Shown here: positions 41,589 to 50,436 of the stretch, piece after piece
Position numbering within the stretch: the first letter of the stretch is position 1
How the letters are laid out: every line of letters starts with the position of its first letter
NCBI GenBank assembly: GCA_032153715.1
Contig: JALDYR010000003.1
Location: 1-64,000, forward strand
Origin: SEAL01 sp032153715
GTDB taxonomy: Bacteria; Patescibacteriota; Saccharimonadia; Saccharimonadales; Saccharimonadaceae
Reading direction: 5' to 3'
DNA: 64,000 bases
The notes under the pieces: generated by a model
Databases searched by the model: none
What the model saw: the letters and a program-made list of their open reading frames with translations, nothing else
What the model was told of the DNA's origin: nothing
Made by a program: the position numbers and the translations under genes

Positions 41589-43214
41589 ATGACTACACTA
41601 AAGGAAACAGATCCACTTAATTCGCCTCTTGTTGAGGTAGACTTTGGTCTATGGGAGCAAGAACTAGAATCGGATGCAGACGCTCCGGTTGAAGCAACGC
41701 CTGAAGTCGAAAAGCCTAAATCACGCCTAGAGCGTATTAGTGAAAGGCTTGGCTTTTACTCTGCTCTTTCAACAGTTACTGCTAATGAAGCAGTCAGCAA
41801 AGTAAGCTCAAAGATGCACGAATTTGCCGATGCCGAGGCTGAACGAGACGCCAAATCTCCTCGTCGTGCAAAAATCAAGCGCTGGCTGGCGCGGACTGCC
41901 ATCGCAACAGGTGTTTTGGTCGGCAGCGCGATTACCCTGACCGCTCACGCTAAAACAGGTATTTTGAATGGTGGACGTGGCGACACGGGTAGTGGATGGC
42001 TAAATAATATGACACCCGGTTTTGGTGGTCACGACAATCGCGTTCTTATCAACTCTCCTGCGCAAATTGCCCCAGTACCTGGCGACACAGTAACGCTTAA
42101 TGAATCTGCACGGATTGGCGCAGAAGGTACATATAATGCGGTCAAGGCTGCCGGTGGTCGACCTGTTGAGATTGTGGGATTCTCCGAGGGTACTCAGGGT
42201 GCGGCAATTGCCGCCAATCGCCTTGCTGCTGAAAATGGCGGCGTTACGCCAAGCAACGTTGACGTGGCGCTTATCGGTGGTCCGAACAACGCCAATAGCG
42301 GCTTCTTTAACAACCCGCTCGTAAAAGCAACCAGCCCAATTTTTGATGCCTTTGGTATTGATACGAAGGCGGGCGAAATCCCTGCCGGCGCAGTGTCATA
42401 CGGCAAGCCTGGTGATTTCTGGGCTAACGGCGGCAGCCTTAATCCTGTTTCCGAGCTTGGCAAGGGGCTCGGTACTGCATTTGGTGGTACACACGGCTAC
42501 TCGACTGCCGAACTGATGAATCCACTTAATACGAGTTTTGTCGGTGAAGACGGCGTAACGTATGTCACCGTTCATGATCCATTGAGTGGTTACGGCCATG
42601 CGGCGCAGGCAAACGGTATGCTTTGGTCGCCAGAGGCAGAGCGTTTCGTTGATGCGATCGGACCAGAAGGTGAAATCGGCAAGTCGGCACCACAACCTAA
42701 CTTGATCGGGGCTGTTTCGGCAGCGGCTGACTTGGCGGAAAGTACTGCAAAGTTCTACAATATTCCGCTTGATATTCCAAATATTCCTGATTTCCAAATC
42801 CCTGCCCCACTTCCAGTTGAAAATGCGCCAGCAGGCAACGGCCTGGCTGGTCAGGTGCAAAACTTTGTCGAACAGTTTAATGTTCCGGCACCTGCTCCTG
42901 TCGAAGCCGCACCAGTTCCTGCGCCAATGCCAAATCCAGTCGAACAGTGGACTGCGCCTGTGCAAGATTTCGTCGAGCAATGGACGACACCCACACCGGC
43001 TGAAGTGGCTGCAGAACCAGCCTATGTTCCTCCGGTTTTCGAGCAAGTTGAACAGGTGTTCGATAATTTCGTGCCAGAAACCCCTGCTGCTCAGCCAGTA
43101 GCGCCAGTTTTTGAGCAGGCGTCACAAGTCGTGAATGACTTTGCCACGAACAACAATCTCGGTAATCTTCAAAGCCAAGCAAACGATGTGTTTGGTCAGT
43201 TCTTAAAGCACTAA
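41589..43214 (+). CDS. PE-PPE-like serine hydrolase with cytoplasmic N-terminal extension
   Basis: 541 residues. Residues 1-98 are charged and would be cytoplasmic, a transmembrane helix follows (about 102-121), and the rest is outside. The outer domain has VEIVGFSEGTQG (Ser199 in a GxSxG elbow) and VALIGGPNNANSGFF, the pattern of the PE-PPE hydrolase domain best known from mycobacteria; YGHAAQANG could supply the His. The C-terminal 140 residues are Pro/Ala/Val-rich with repeated PVEQWTAPVQDFVEQW-like units. Likely acts on ester bonds of surface lipids; substrate unknown. A paralogue lies at 51829. Confidence 0.75.
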   Translation: MTTLKETDPLNSPLVEVDFGLWEQELESDADAPVEATPEVEKPKSRLERISERLGFYSALSTVTANEAVSKVSSKMHEFADAEAERDAKSPRRAKIKRWLARTAIATGVLVGSAITLTAHAKTGILNGGRGDTGSGWLNNMTPGFGGHDNRVLINSPAQIAPVPGDTVTLNESARIGAEGTYNAVKAAGGRPVEIVGFSEGTQGAAIAANRLAAENGGVTPSNVDVALIGGPNNANSGFFNNPLVKATSPIFDAFGIDTKAGEIPAGAVSYGKPGDFWANGGSLNPVSELGKGLGTAFGGTHGYSTAELMNPLNTSFVGEDGVTYVTVHDPLSGYGHAAQANGMLWSPEAERFVDAIGPEGEIGKSAPQPNLIGAVSAAADLAESTAKFYNIPLDIPNIPDFQIPAPLPVENAPAGNGLAGQVQNFVEQFNVPAPAPVEAAPVPAPMPNPVEQWTAPVQDFVEQWTTPTPAEVAAEPAYVPPVFEQVEQVFDNFVPETPAAQPVAPVFEQASQVVNDFATNNNLGNLQSQANDVFGQFLKH

Positions 43215-43225
43215 AATTAAACCGA

Positions 43226-43266
43226 AGAAAATTAATAGCCCGCCATCTCTGTGCGGGCTATTTATT
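43226..43266 (+). terminator. Terminator after the PE-PPE-like gene
   Basis: AATAGCCCGC pairs with GCGGGCTATT; the following TTATT also begins the promoter region of glgB. Confidence 0.85.
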
Positions 43267-43277
43267 ATGCTAAGATA

Positions 43278-45257
43278 ATGGTAATGGCTATCCGCGAAAA
43301 ACTGACTTCGATTGACCCCTGGCTAGCACCACATGCTGGGGCGATTCAGGAGCGGATTGATTACACGGCGCAGATTCGCAAAAAACTGCTTGGCGACAAG
43401 ACGATTGACGAGTTTGCGCTTGGTTATCTCTATTTTGGTTTGCATCGTACCGATACGGGCTGGGTGTTTCGCGAGTGGGCACCAAATGCGACCCAAATCT
43501 TTTTAATCGGTGAATTGAATGACTGGAAAGATGACGAGCGTTTTGCGTTCACGCGCCTAGAAAATGGCGTTTGGCAAATAGAATTGCCAGCAGACGCCCT
43601 GCATCACGGTGATAAATATAAGTTGCATGTTCATTGGGATGGTGGCGACGGCGTGCGTATCCCCGCATGGGCGCAGTATGTCGTACAGGACGAGGCAACG
43701 CATGTCTTTGATGCGGAGGTATGGGCGCCCGAGCAGTCGTATGAATGGCAGTACGACGCTTTTACACCGACAGACGATGCGCCGTTTATTTACGAAGCGC
43801 ACGTTGGTATGTCGGGCGAAGGCGAAAAAGTCACGAGTTACGCCGAGTTTATGCGCGACACACTGCCCCGTATTGCCGCCGATGGCTACAATACGATTCA
43901 GCTGATGGCTATCCAAGAGCACCCCTACTACGGCAGTTTCGGATATCATGTATCGAATTTCTTTGCGGCGAGTTCACGATTTGGTACGCCTGACGAGCTA
44001 AAAGCGCTTGTCGATGCAGCGCATGGTATGGGAATCGCAGTGATCCTTGATCTGGTTCATTCACATGCGGTCAAAAATGAAAACGAAGGCCTGAGTCGTT
44101 TTGATGGCACGTTGACACAATACTTCCACGAAGGAGATCGCGGTAATCATGAAGCCTGGGATTCACGTGTCTTTGACTATGGAAAGCCGGAAGTGCTGCA
44201 CTATTTGCTATCAAATTCTCGTTACTGGCTGGACGAGTATCACTTTGACGGGTATCGATTTGATGGCGTCACCAGTATGTTGTACACGCATCATGGTCTC
44301 GAAAAAGCATTTATAAGCTATGATGATTACTTTGCCGATACGGACAAAGACGCGCTCGCCTATTTAACACTTGCGAACGAGCTGATTCATGCCGTCAAGC
44401 CGCATGCTTTGACGATTGCCGAAGAAATGAGCGGCATGCCGGGGCTGGCAGGTGGCATCAAAGATGGCGGCATGGGATTCGACTATCGTTTGTCGATGGG
44501 TGTGCCGGACCTTTGGATCAAGCTGATCAAAGAAAAGAAGGATGAGGAGTGGCAAGTCTCCACTTTGTTTCATGAGCTATCGCAACATCGCCCCGAGGAA
44601 AAGACTATCAGCTACGCCGAATCGCACGACCAGGCATTGGTTGGCGACAAGACGCTCATCTTTCGTTTGATTGACAAAGAAATGTACTATCATATGCAAA
44701 TTGGTGACGATAATCTGATTGTCGATCGTGGTATTGCGCTGCATAAAATGATTCGCCTGCTGACAGCTAGCATGCATAATGGTGGCTACCTGAATTTTAT
44801 GGGCAATGAATTTGGTCATCCGGAGTGGATTGATTTCCCTCGAGAAGGAAACGACTGGTCGTACAAATATGCTCGACGACAGTGGAGTCTGGTCGACAAT
44901 TCCAAGCTGAAATACCACTGGTTGGGGGATTTTGATAAAACGATGATCGACACGGTTCGAACGGTGTCGGGTAAACGTGAATGGATGACGATTAATGACG
45001 TCGATCATGTGCTCGCTTATATTCGCGACGATCTACTATTTGTCTATAACTTCCATCCAACCCAGTCGTTTACCGATTATGGAATTATTGCGGCGGATGG
45101 TGATTACAAGGTGGTCCTTTCAAGTGATGATGCTGTATATGGTGGCTATGACCGGATAGACACTTCACTTACCTACTCAACCAAGCCGGGTACGGATAAT
45201 CCGCAGTTAATGCTTTACCTTCCCTCGCGAACGGCACTCGTATTGCAGCGACAGTAG
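43278..45257 (+). CDS. glgB: 1,4-alpha-glucan branching enzyme
   Basis: About 659 residues. An N-terminal CBM48-like domain (FREWAPNATQIFLIGELNDW) is followed by a GH13 barrel: ILDLVHSHAVKN, YHFDGYRFDGVTSM (nucleophile Asp), LTIAEEMSGMP (acid/base Glu) and SYAESHDQALVGDK. The layout is that of eukaryotic-type (GBE1-like) branching enzymes. It transfers alpha-1,4 chains to alpha-1,6 branches in glycogen; no other glycogen gene is in the window. The start is 43278 or 43284; a TATGCT box lies just upstream, and the frame opens at 43251. Confidence 0.93.
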   Translation: MVMAIREKLTSIDPWLAPHAGAIQERIDYTAQIRKKLLGDKTIDEFALGYLYFGLHRTDTGWVFREWAPNATQIFLIGELNDWKDDERFAFTRLENGVWQIELPADALHHGDKYKLHVHWDGGDGVRIPAWAQYVVQDEATHVFDAEVWAPEQSYEWQYDAFTPTDDAPFIYEAHVGMSGEGEKVTSYAEFMRDTLPRIAADGYNTIQLMAIQEHPYYGSFGYHVSNFFAASSRFGTPDELKALVDAAHGMGIAVILDLVHSHAVKNENEGLSRFDGTLTQYFHEGDRGNHEAWDSRVFDYGKPEVLHYLLSNSRYWLDEYHFDGYRFDGVTSMLYTHHGLEKAFISYDDYFADTDKDALAYLTLANELIHAVKPHALTIAEEMSGMPGLAGGIKDGGMGFDYRLSMGVPDLWIKLIKEKKDEEWQVSTLFHELSQHRPEEKTISYAESHDQALVGDKTLIFRLIDKEMYYHMQIGDDNLIVDRGIALHKMIRLLTASMHNGGYLNFMGNEFGHPEWIDFPREGNDWSYKYARRQWSLVDNSKLKYHWLGDFDKTMIDTVRTVSGKREWMTINDVDHVLAYIRDDLLFVYNFHPTQSFTDYGIIAADGDYKVVLSSDDAVYGGYDRIDTSLTYSTKPGTDNPQLMLYLPSRTALVLQRQ

Positions 45258-45262
45258 CCGAA

Positions 45263-45847
45263 CTACCGTCTCTTGTCAGTAAGCAGCTCTTCGTTGGCGT
45301 GCTTGACGTCGAGTGATAAAGCAATCCAAATTGGACCATTGATGAGCGCAAACAGGCCGACGATCCATACGAACGCTACGCCACTTGCTGCTGGCTGAAA
45401 GAACGTAAAGACACCAGCTAGGAGCGCAATAACTCCAGCGAGTATCGCAAGCATTTTTCCGGTTGCTGATCGATCTTTGTCAGAGAGCGCGGTGACGATT
45501 TCGAACACTCCGTACAGTACAAGGATTGATCCGACGAGTAAAATGAGGACTGCAAAGGACACGCCTGGATGTTTCAATAGATAGACGCCAATGCCAAGCT
45601 GAACGAGCCCGAGCAGTATTGTCAGGATCCACGTGCCGCGCCTGCCAATCGCAAAAAGCCCCTGCAGCATTGCCAGAATACCGGCGACAAGGATATAAAC
45701 CCCGAACAAGTAGATGAATGTCACTAAGGATATTCCAGGCCAAAATACGCAGGCAATACCAAATAAAATCGCGGCAATACCTTGAACGGTTAAGACCCAC
45801 CACTGGCTCGTTAGGTAGGCTAATTCTTTCGTAGCTGTAGTGTCCAT
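45263..45847 (-). CDS. HdeD-family membrane protein
   Basis: 194 residues with six hydrophobic segments arranged as three repeated helix pairs, and the phrases WPGISLVTFIYLFGVYILV and LLVGSILVLYGVFEI typical of the HdeD/DUF308 family. In enterobacteria HdeD is linked to acid resistance; the role here is unknown. It is the last of three co-directional membrane genes, 3 nt after the previous one. Confidence 0.85.
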   Translation of the reverse strand: MDTTATKELAYLTSQWWVLTVQGIAAILFGIACVFWPGISLVTFIYLFGVYILVAGILAMLQGLFAIGRRGTWILTILLGLVQLGIGVYLLKHPGVSFAVLILLVGSILVLYGVFEIVTALSDKDRSATGKMLAILAGVIALLAGVFTFFQPAASGVAFVWIVGLFALINGPIWIALSLDVKHANEELLTDKRR

Positions 45848-45850
45848 AAT

Positions 45851-46258
45851 CTACTCCTCTGCCTCGATGGCTGCTTCGCCACCATGAACCGTTAGTGCGT
45901 AGATAATAATAGCGTCGAGCACTATGAGGGTGATTGACCATATTGGATACGCACTGATAAAGACGAAATTAGCAATTAAACTAAGCGAGGCAAGAATGAC
46001 AGCAATGATGCGCGCCCATACTTTGCCGCTGAAAAGTGCTGTGCCGACGCACATAACGATGATACCAAGGATGACATGGACCCATCCCCAGGTTGTTAGA
46101 TCAAAGACAACGACAGTGCCATTTTGCGCAAGGTAGAAGTCTTGATTTAGTAGTGCTGCGAGGCCTGCGATAATTTGAAAAATACCACTGATGAGTAGAA
46201 TGAACCCTGCAAAATACACCCATCCAACCCAGCCCGTTACCTGATTATTTACTGCCAT
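45851..46258 (-). CDS. DUF7144-like four-helix membrane protein (copy 2)
   Basis: 135 residues, four transmembrane helices. TGWVGWVYFAGFILLISG at the start, LTTWGWVHVILGI in the middle and VLDAIIIYALTVHG at the end fit a family common in Actinobacteria (assigned as DUF7144 by resemblance). It is clearly related to the upstream gene and probably arose by tandem duplication. GGAGAGC precedes the ATG. Confidence 0.75.
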   Translation of the reverse strand: MAVNNQVTGWVGWVYFAGFILLISGIFQIIAGLAALLNQDFYLAQNGTVVVFDLTTWGWVHVILGIIVMCVGTALFSGKVWARIIAVILASLSLIANFVFISAYPIWSITLIVLDAIIIYALTVHGGEAAIEAEE

Positions 46259-46272
46259 ACTGCTCTCCTTGT

Positions 46273-46674
46273 TTAGTTATTTTCCTTTAACTCATTGCCG
46301 TGAAGTGTGATCGCATAGATAATGAAGGCATCAATAATCAGAACGGTAATTGACCAAAGCGGATAAGTGCCAATGAACGCAAGATTTACGATCGCTGACA
46401 GAACGGCGATAATGAGCGCAAGAATCTGTGCCCATAATTTTCCGAATATAAGGGCGACTCCTGCTGCGATCATAACGGTGCCAATAAGGAGGTGTGTCCA
46501 TCCCCAGGTCGTGTAGTCAAACGCCAGTAGGTGTCCCGTTTGTGTCATGACATAAAAATCGTCATAAAAAATGCCGGTCAAACCGGCTATCATTTGAATT
46601 CCTCCTGCAACCATGAGCATTGCACTCGCAAAATATATCCATCCTACCCATGCGGTCGGTTGTACTCTCGCCAT
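46273..46674 (-). CDS. DUF7144-like four-helix membrane protein (copy 1)
   Basis: 133 residues with the same four-helix plan and shared motifs (AWVGWIYFASAMLMVAGG, YTTWGWTHLLIG, IDAFIIYAITLHG) as its neighbour. GGAGGG lies 5 nt before the ATG. It is the first gene of the three-gene leftward cluster ending in the HdeD-like gene. The function is unknown; stress-related membrane roles are conceivable from context only. Confidence 0.75.
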   Translation of the reverse strand: MARVQPTAWVGWIYFASAMLMVAGGIQMIAGLTGIFYDDFYVMTQTGHLLAFDYTTWGWTHLLIGTVMIAAGVALIFGKLWAQILALIIAVLSAIVNLAFIGTYPLWSITVLIIDAFIIYAITLHGNELKENN

Positions 46675-46889
46675 ACGCCCTCCTTCCCTTATAGTGTATC
46701 TTTATTATTCGCCTTAAAATTTTAAATGTCAAATTTTGCTTATGTTTAGTTGAAAAAATCACAGTTTTGAGGTGTAATCTTTTCTTAGCGCGGCGGCGCT
46801 CGTTTGTAACAGAGGTGACGCGTTCAAAACACACGGGCGGATAAGTTGTATTATTTGCTATAATAAGTACATAGCCGGAGGGTCACGAT

Positions 46890-47987
46890 ATGCGTAGCGA
46901 GTCATCGTCACAAACTCAGCCAAATTGGTTTGTTATTGGTGTTATTGCGATTGTCGGAGCCTTTATTTTCTTTCAGCCGTTTCTCGCTGCCATTTGTATC
47001 GCAGCGCTGACGGCATATATATTTGCTCCGCTCTACCGCGTGTTTGCTCGTCGCATGCCAAACGGAATTGCCGCGACCTTGACGATGTTGACATCCTTTG
47101 CGGTCGTCGTTATCCCCTTAGCGATACTGCTGATTATTGTCGTCAGTCAGGGTGTTGCTTTCGCAAATACTCTTGCATCCCTCAGTACAAAATCGGGTGA
47201 AGCGCTGAGTAGCACGAGTCATCCAGTCGCAGACACGGTCAATGTGGCACTTGCCCCTTTTAATAACAATCATCCTGTTGTCACGCCGGAGGGCATTCAT
47301 GTTTTCGCAAAAGAGACGCTTCCAGAGCTAATCAAGTCTTTCGCAAGGATGATCGTAGGTTTTGCGGCGAGTCTTCCTTCGCTCGTGACATCACTAGTGA
47401 TTTACGGTTTTTTGTTTAATACGTATTTGCTATACAGCAAGACCATTCGCCGGATCATTAGTGTGCTGAGTCCGTTTCATGAACCAATGAACGAGCTTTA
47501 TATTGAGCGTGCTGGAGCGATTGTCAAAGCAAGCCTGCAAGGTCAGTTTTTGATCGCTTTTACGACGGCAGTAGCAAGTGCCCTCCTTCTCTTTCTTGTT
47601 GGAATGCAAGATTACTTCTTATTTTTCGTTTTCATTTTTACCTTGCTTGGTATGATACCGCTCGGCAGTGGCATCGTGATGATTCCTATTGGTATCGTTG
47701 CAATGCTAACGGGTCAATTTTGGCAAGGCCTATGGCTACTGATCATTTACCTGCTTGTCGTGTGTAATATCGATAGCTTTTTACGCCCACGTTTAGTACC
47801 GAGGCATGCCAAGCTTTTGCCGGCCATTATGACGCTTTCGGTATTTTGCGGCCTGTATTACTTTGGCTTCCTGGGGGTTATTTATGGGCCATTGATTGCA
47901 ATTATCCTGACGACAACATTCGATGTATATGCAGAATATCGCGAACAGCCTGCATTTAAAAAGCCGCCGGTCGTGACGCCATTATAA
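46890..47987 (+). CDS. AI-2E-family transporter-like membrane protein
   Basis: 365 residues, about eight transmembrane helices in the layout of the AI-2E (YdgG/TqsA/PerM) family: paired N-terminal helices, a soluble loop (about 90-150) and the C-terminal segment FTLLGMIPLGSGIVMIPIG followed by NIDSFLRPRLVPRHAKLLPA. Members have been linked to autoinducer export or ion/proton antiport; the substrate cannot be inferred. CCGGAGGGTC before the ATG is a ribosome-binding site. Confidence 0.87.
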   Translation: MRSESSSQTQPNWFVIGVIAIVGAFIFFQPFLAAICIAALTAYIFAPLYRVFARRMPNGIAATLTMLTSFAVVVIPLAILLIIVVSQGVAFANTLASLSTKSGEALSSTSHPVADTVNVALAPFNNNHPVVTPEGIHVFAKETLPELIKSFARMIVGFAASLPSLVTSLVIYGFLFNTYLLYSKTIRRIISVLSPFHEPMNELYIERAGAIVKASLQGQFLIAFTTAVASALLLFLVGMQDYFLFFVFIFTLLGMIPLGSGIVMIPIGIVAMLTGQFWQGLWLLIIYLLVVCNIDSFLRPRLVPRHAKLLPAIMTLSVFCGLYYFGFLGVIYGPLIAIILTTTFDVYAEYREQPAFKKPPVVTPL

Positions 47988-48005
47988 AAATAGGAGGATG
48001 ACAAT

Positions 48006-48428
48006 ATGTCTAATGTAAACTCACACCTTGATCAATATATGATTTTAATTGGCGGCCTTTTCTTGCTGCTTGTCGGTGGAGTCATCTTGGCGGGCGTTGT
48101 TGCCGTCGGTGATTCGACGTTATGGCTCCCGGTTATTCTCATTTTTTCGGGCCTCTTTTTGCTACCCGTAACAAGCCAGCCCAAGCAAATGCCCTCTGGC
48201 GAGATCAAGATGCATCGCAATTCCACAGCTACGCTAGTGGCGTTGACGCTGTTATTTTTAGGCGCATTTATGCTTCTGCGCGCGTTTGGCGTGATTAGCT
48301 TGCCATGGTTTAGGTATATTGTCGGCGGCGGCCTCTTGATCGTAGGTATATACGGCGTTGTAAGTGGTAGCGTGCAGATACTACGAAGTAATAAATCTAC
48401 CTCAAATACACAAAGACCCGGAGTTTGA
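48006..48428 (+). CDS. Small membrane protein downstream of the AI-2E-type transporter
   Basis: 140 residues with four hydrophobic segments (about 11-33, 36-53, 73-92 and 96-118). AGGAGG lies 7 nt before the ATG and the gene starts 18 nt after the transporter stop, so they form an operon. No family is recognised. Confidence 0.68.
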   Translation: MSNVNSHLDQYMILIGGLFLLLVGGVILAGVVAVGDSTLWLPVILIFSGLFLLPVTSQPKQMPSGEIKMHRNSTATLVALTLLFLGAFMLLRAFGVISLPWFRYIVGGGLLIVGIYGVVSGSVQILRSNKSTSNTQRPGV

Positions 48429-48463
48429 GAGGTATAATAAAAACAGACTAAACACGGAGGGAT

Positions 48464-49375
48464 ATGATGAAGATTGCTATTTCAGGCCTTGGCCGCATGG
48501 GCGGACAAATCGCACGGAAACTTTACGACGAGGGACATGAGGTAGTTGCACATAACCGCAGTCCTGAAAAGGTAGACGAAGCGAAAGTGTACGGTATGAT
48601 TCCTGCCTACGCGGACCAGGATGTTGTTGACGCATTTAACGGCGAGCCGGTCGTTCTGTGGATTATGCTTCCGGCAGATATTATTGATGCAAAAATCGAC
48701 GAATGGTTGGAAGTTTTGCCAAAAGGCAGCGTTATTATTGACGGCGGTAATAGCGACTATCGTGGCGATGCTGCGCGTGCAGAACGTGTTCGTGTGGCCG
48801 GCAGCGAACTGATGGATATCGGTACAAGTGGTGGTGTCTGGGGGCTAGAAAACGGCTTTTCAATGATGGTCGGCGGCGATCCGGCGAGCTATGAAAAGCT
48901 ACGCCCTGTACTTGATACACTCTCCCTGCCTCGTGGTGGGCATGCGCACTTTGGCGTCACTGGTACGGGTCACTTCGTCAAGATGGTACATAACGCGATC
49001 GAATATGGCATGATGCAGTCGCTGGCCGAGGGGTATCGTGTCCTTCGCGAAGGTCCGTACAAAGAGCTCGACCTGGCAAAAGCTGGTGACGTTTGGCAGC
49101 AGTCAAGTGTTGTGACGAGCTGGCTGAACGACCTGACACGCCAGGCACTTCACGAAAACCCAGATATGGAAAATATCAGTGGTGTTGTCGCCGAATCTGG
49201 CGAAGCACGTTGGACACTTGAAACTGCCAAAGAAATGAATATCCCAATGCCAGCCATTCAGGCGTCGTTTGATGTTCGCCTAGCTTCGCAGCAGGGCGAT
49301 GTCGACTTCTCTACCAAGCTGCTCGCAGCGATGCGTGCCAAGTTTGGCGGTCATGATATCAACGGCATCCAGTAA
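48464..49375 (+). CDS. gnd: 6-phosphogluconate dehydrogenase, decarboxylating (short form)
   Basis: 303 residues. The Rossmann start IAISGLGRMGGQIARKL, IIDGGNSDYRGD and the substrate-binding GTSGGVWGLENGFSMM plus HFVKMVHNAIEYGMMQ identify it. It oxidises 6-phosphogluconate to ribulose 5-phosphate and CO2 in the oxidative pentose phosphate path. The 300-residue length corresponds to the short (YqeC/GndA-like) type, often NAD-preferring, not the 470-residue form. GGAGGGAT precedes tandem ATGs. A TATAAT box lies about 25 nt upstream, so it may have its own promoter. Confidence 0.93.
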   Translation: MMKIAISGLGRMGGQIARKLYDEGHEVVAHNRSPEKVDEAKVYGMIPAYADQDVVDAFNGEPVVLWIMLPADIIDAKIDEWLEVLPKGSVIIDGGNSDYRGDAARAERVRVAGSELMDIGTSGGVWGLENGFSMMVGGDPASYEKLRPVLDTLSLPRGGHAHFGVTGTGHFVKMVHNAIEYGMMQSLAEGYRVLREGPYKELDLAKAGDVWQQSSVVTSWLNDLTRQALHENPDMENISGVVAESGEARWTLETAKEMNIPMPAIQASFDVRLASQQGDVDFSTKLLAAMRAKFGGHDINGIQ

Positions 49376-49401
49376 TCAATTCAATCTCGCATAAAAAGTT
49401 A

Positions 49402-49445
49402 AGAGCCCAGTTAATTAAGTGTAATACTTAATTAACTGGGCTCGT
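49402..49445. terminator. Long perfect hairpin, bidirectional terminator
   Basis: GAGCCCAGTTAATTAAGT pairs with ACTTAATTAACTGGGCTC (18 bp, 5-nt loop) between gnd and the convergent peptidase gene. Confidence 0.88.
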
Positions 49446-49453
49446 TTGAGGAG

Positions 49454-50250
49454 TTAGGGCTGGTAGCCGACGCTCGGGCTGCCACAGATGGCAATGTCCG
49501 CGTGGTCATAGCCGTGTCGTGCCGCGGTAATGCGTTGATTCGGAGTGCCATGCGACGATTCACCGGGCCCCATGCTATTGACCAGATCGGTGATCTGATC
49601 GATGGCACTCGCCGGAAAGTAGCCATGAGCTACCCATTTGGCAAGCGTGACACCGGCGAAGCAGTCGCTCCACTGCTCGTACGTGAAGATTCGAACATCC
49701 ATGAAGATTGGGGTTAGATTCACCTTCCCCGTGTCTGTCTGGATGAAATGGCCCGCTTCGTGTGCGGCAATGAATGCAACGCCAAGGCGCGGGTCGACGG
49801 GTGTCGAATAGAACTCCTGCAGGCTGGCCTCACCGAGGTGAATGCTGCTGTTGCAAAAGTGGTTTTCGATCACGCCGGCCAGGTAGCCGCATGCGACTAT
49901 GCTGCCGTCTCGCGGATCGCGTCCGAGTTGCGTCAGCGCCATAGCATCCTGTTGGATGTATAGATATTCTGGCAACGTTGCGTTCGGACCAAAGGTCTCT
50001 TGTAACGTTCCGTCGACGAGTGCTGCCGCGCATGCGCTGAGTGTTCGCAGGTCATTGCCTGCGTCACACAGTCCCATGTTCGGATTAATTTGCTCTGCCG
50101 CGAACGGCATAGCGCTGGCGGTTGTCGCTGCTGGTGCGAGCGGAAGGCCGGGATACTCAATGGTTGAGCGGAACCGACATTACTTCCGAGGGCGATGGCA
50201 GCGATAATCGTTGCGACGAAACAGATGATTCGCCATGCGATACGAAACAC
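49454..50250 (-). pseudogene. Secreted HExxH zinc peptidase-like gene split by a frameshift
   Basis: A GTG start at 50250 behind AGGAG encodes a signal peptide (ATIIAAIALGSNVGSA), but that frame then stops making sense. A different frame, open from about 50185 to 49454, encodes the mature protein: TIEYPGLPLAPAA, then FIAAHEAGHFIQ (HExxH, Zn ligands and Glu base) and EQWSDCFAGVTLAKW, the third-ligand region of YpfJ-like neutral zinc peptidases. The frames would join with one extra base near 50165-50180. This is a true frameshift, a sequencing error, or recoding. The intact part without signal is 218 residues from ATG 50110. Confidence 0.7.
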
Positions 50251-50344
50251 AATAACTCCTGATTGTCGAGGTGCGTGTAATGTGAACTACATTCTCTTCT
50301 GCCCTTGAACGAATTCAAGAACAAGAGAAAATGTACGATAGAAA

Positions 50345-50400
50345 TTGGTGCAAGCCGCCAGACTCTGGGGAGTGTAAACTCCGAGTCTGGCGGCTTTCCC
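50345..50400 (-). terminator. Terminator-like hairpin between the two peptidase genes
   Basis: GCCGCCAGACTC pairs with GAGTCTGGCGGC around an inner GGAGT/ACTCC stem, downstream of the 372-aa peptidase gene. Confidence 0.8.
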
Positions 50401-50436
50401 ACCGAGGGTACATTTTGCAAGTATATCGCCGGCCGA

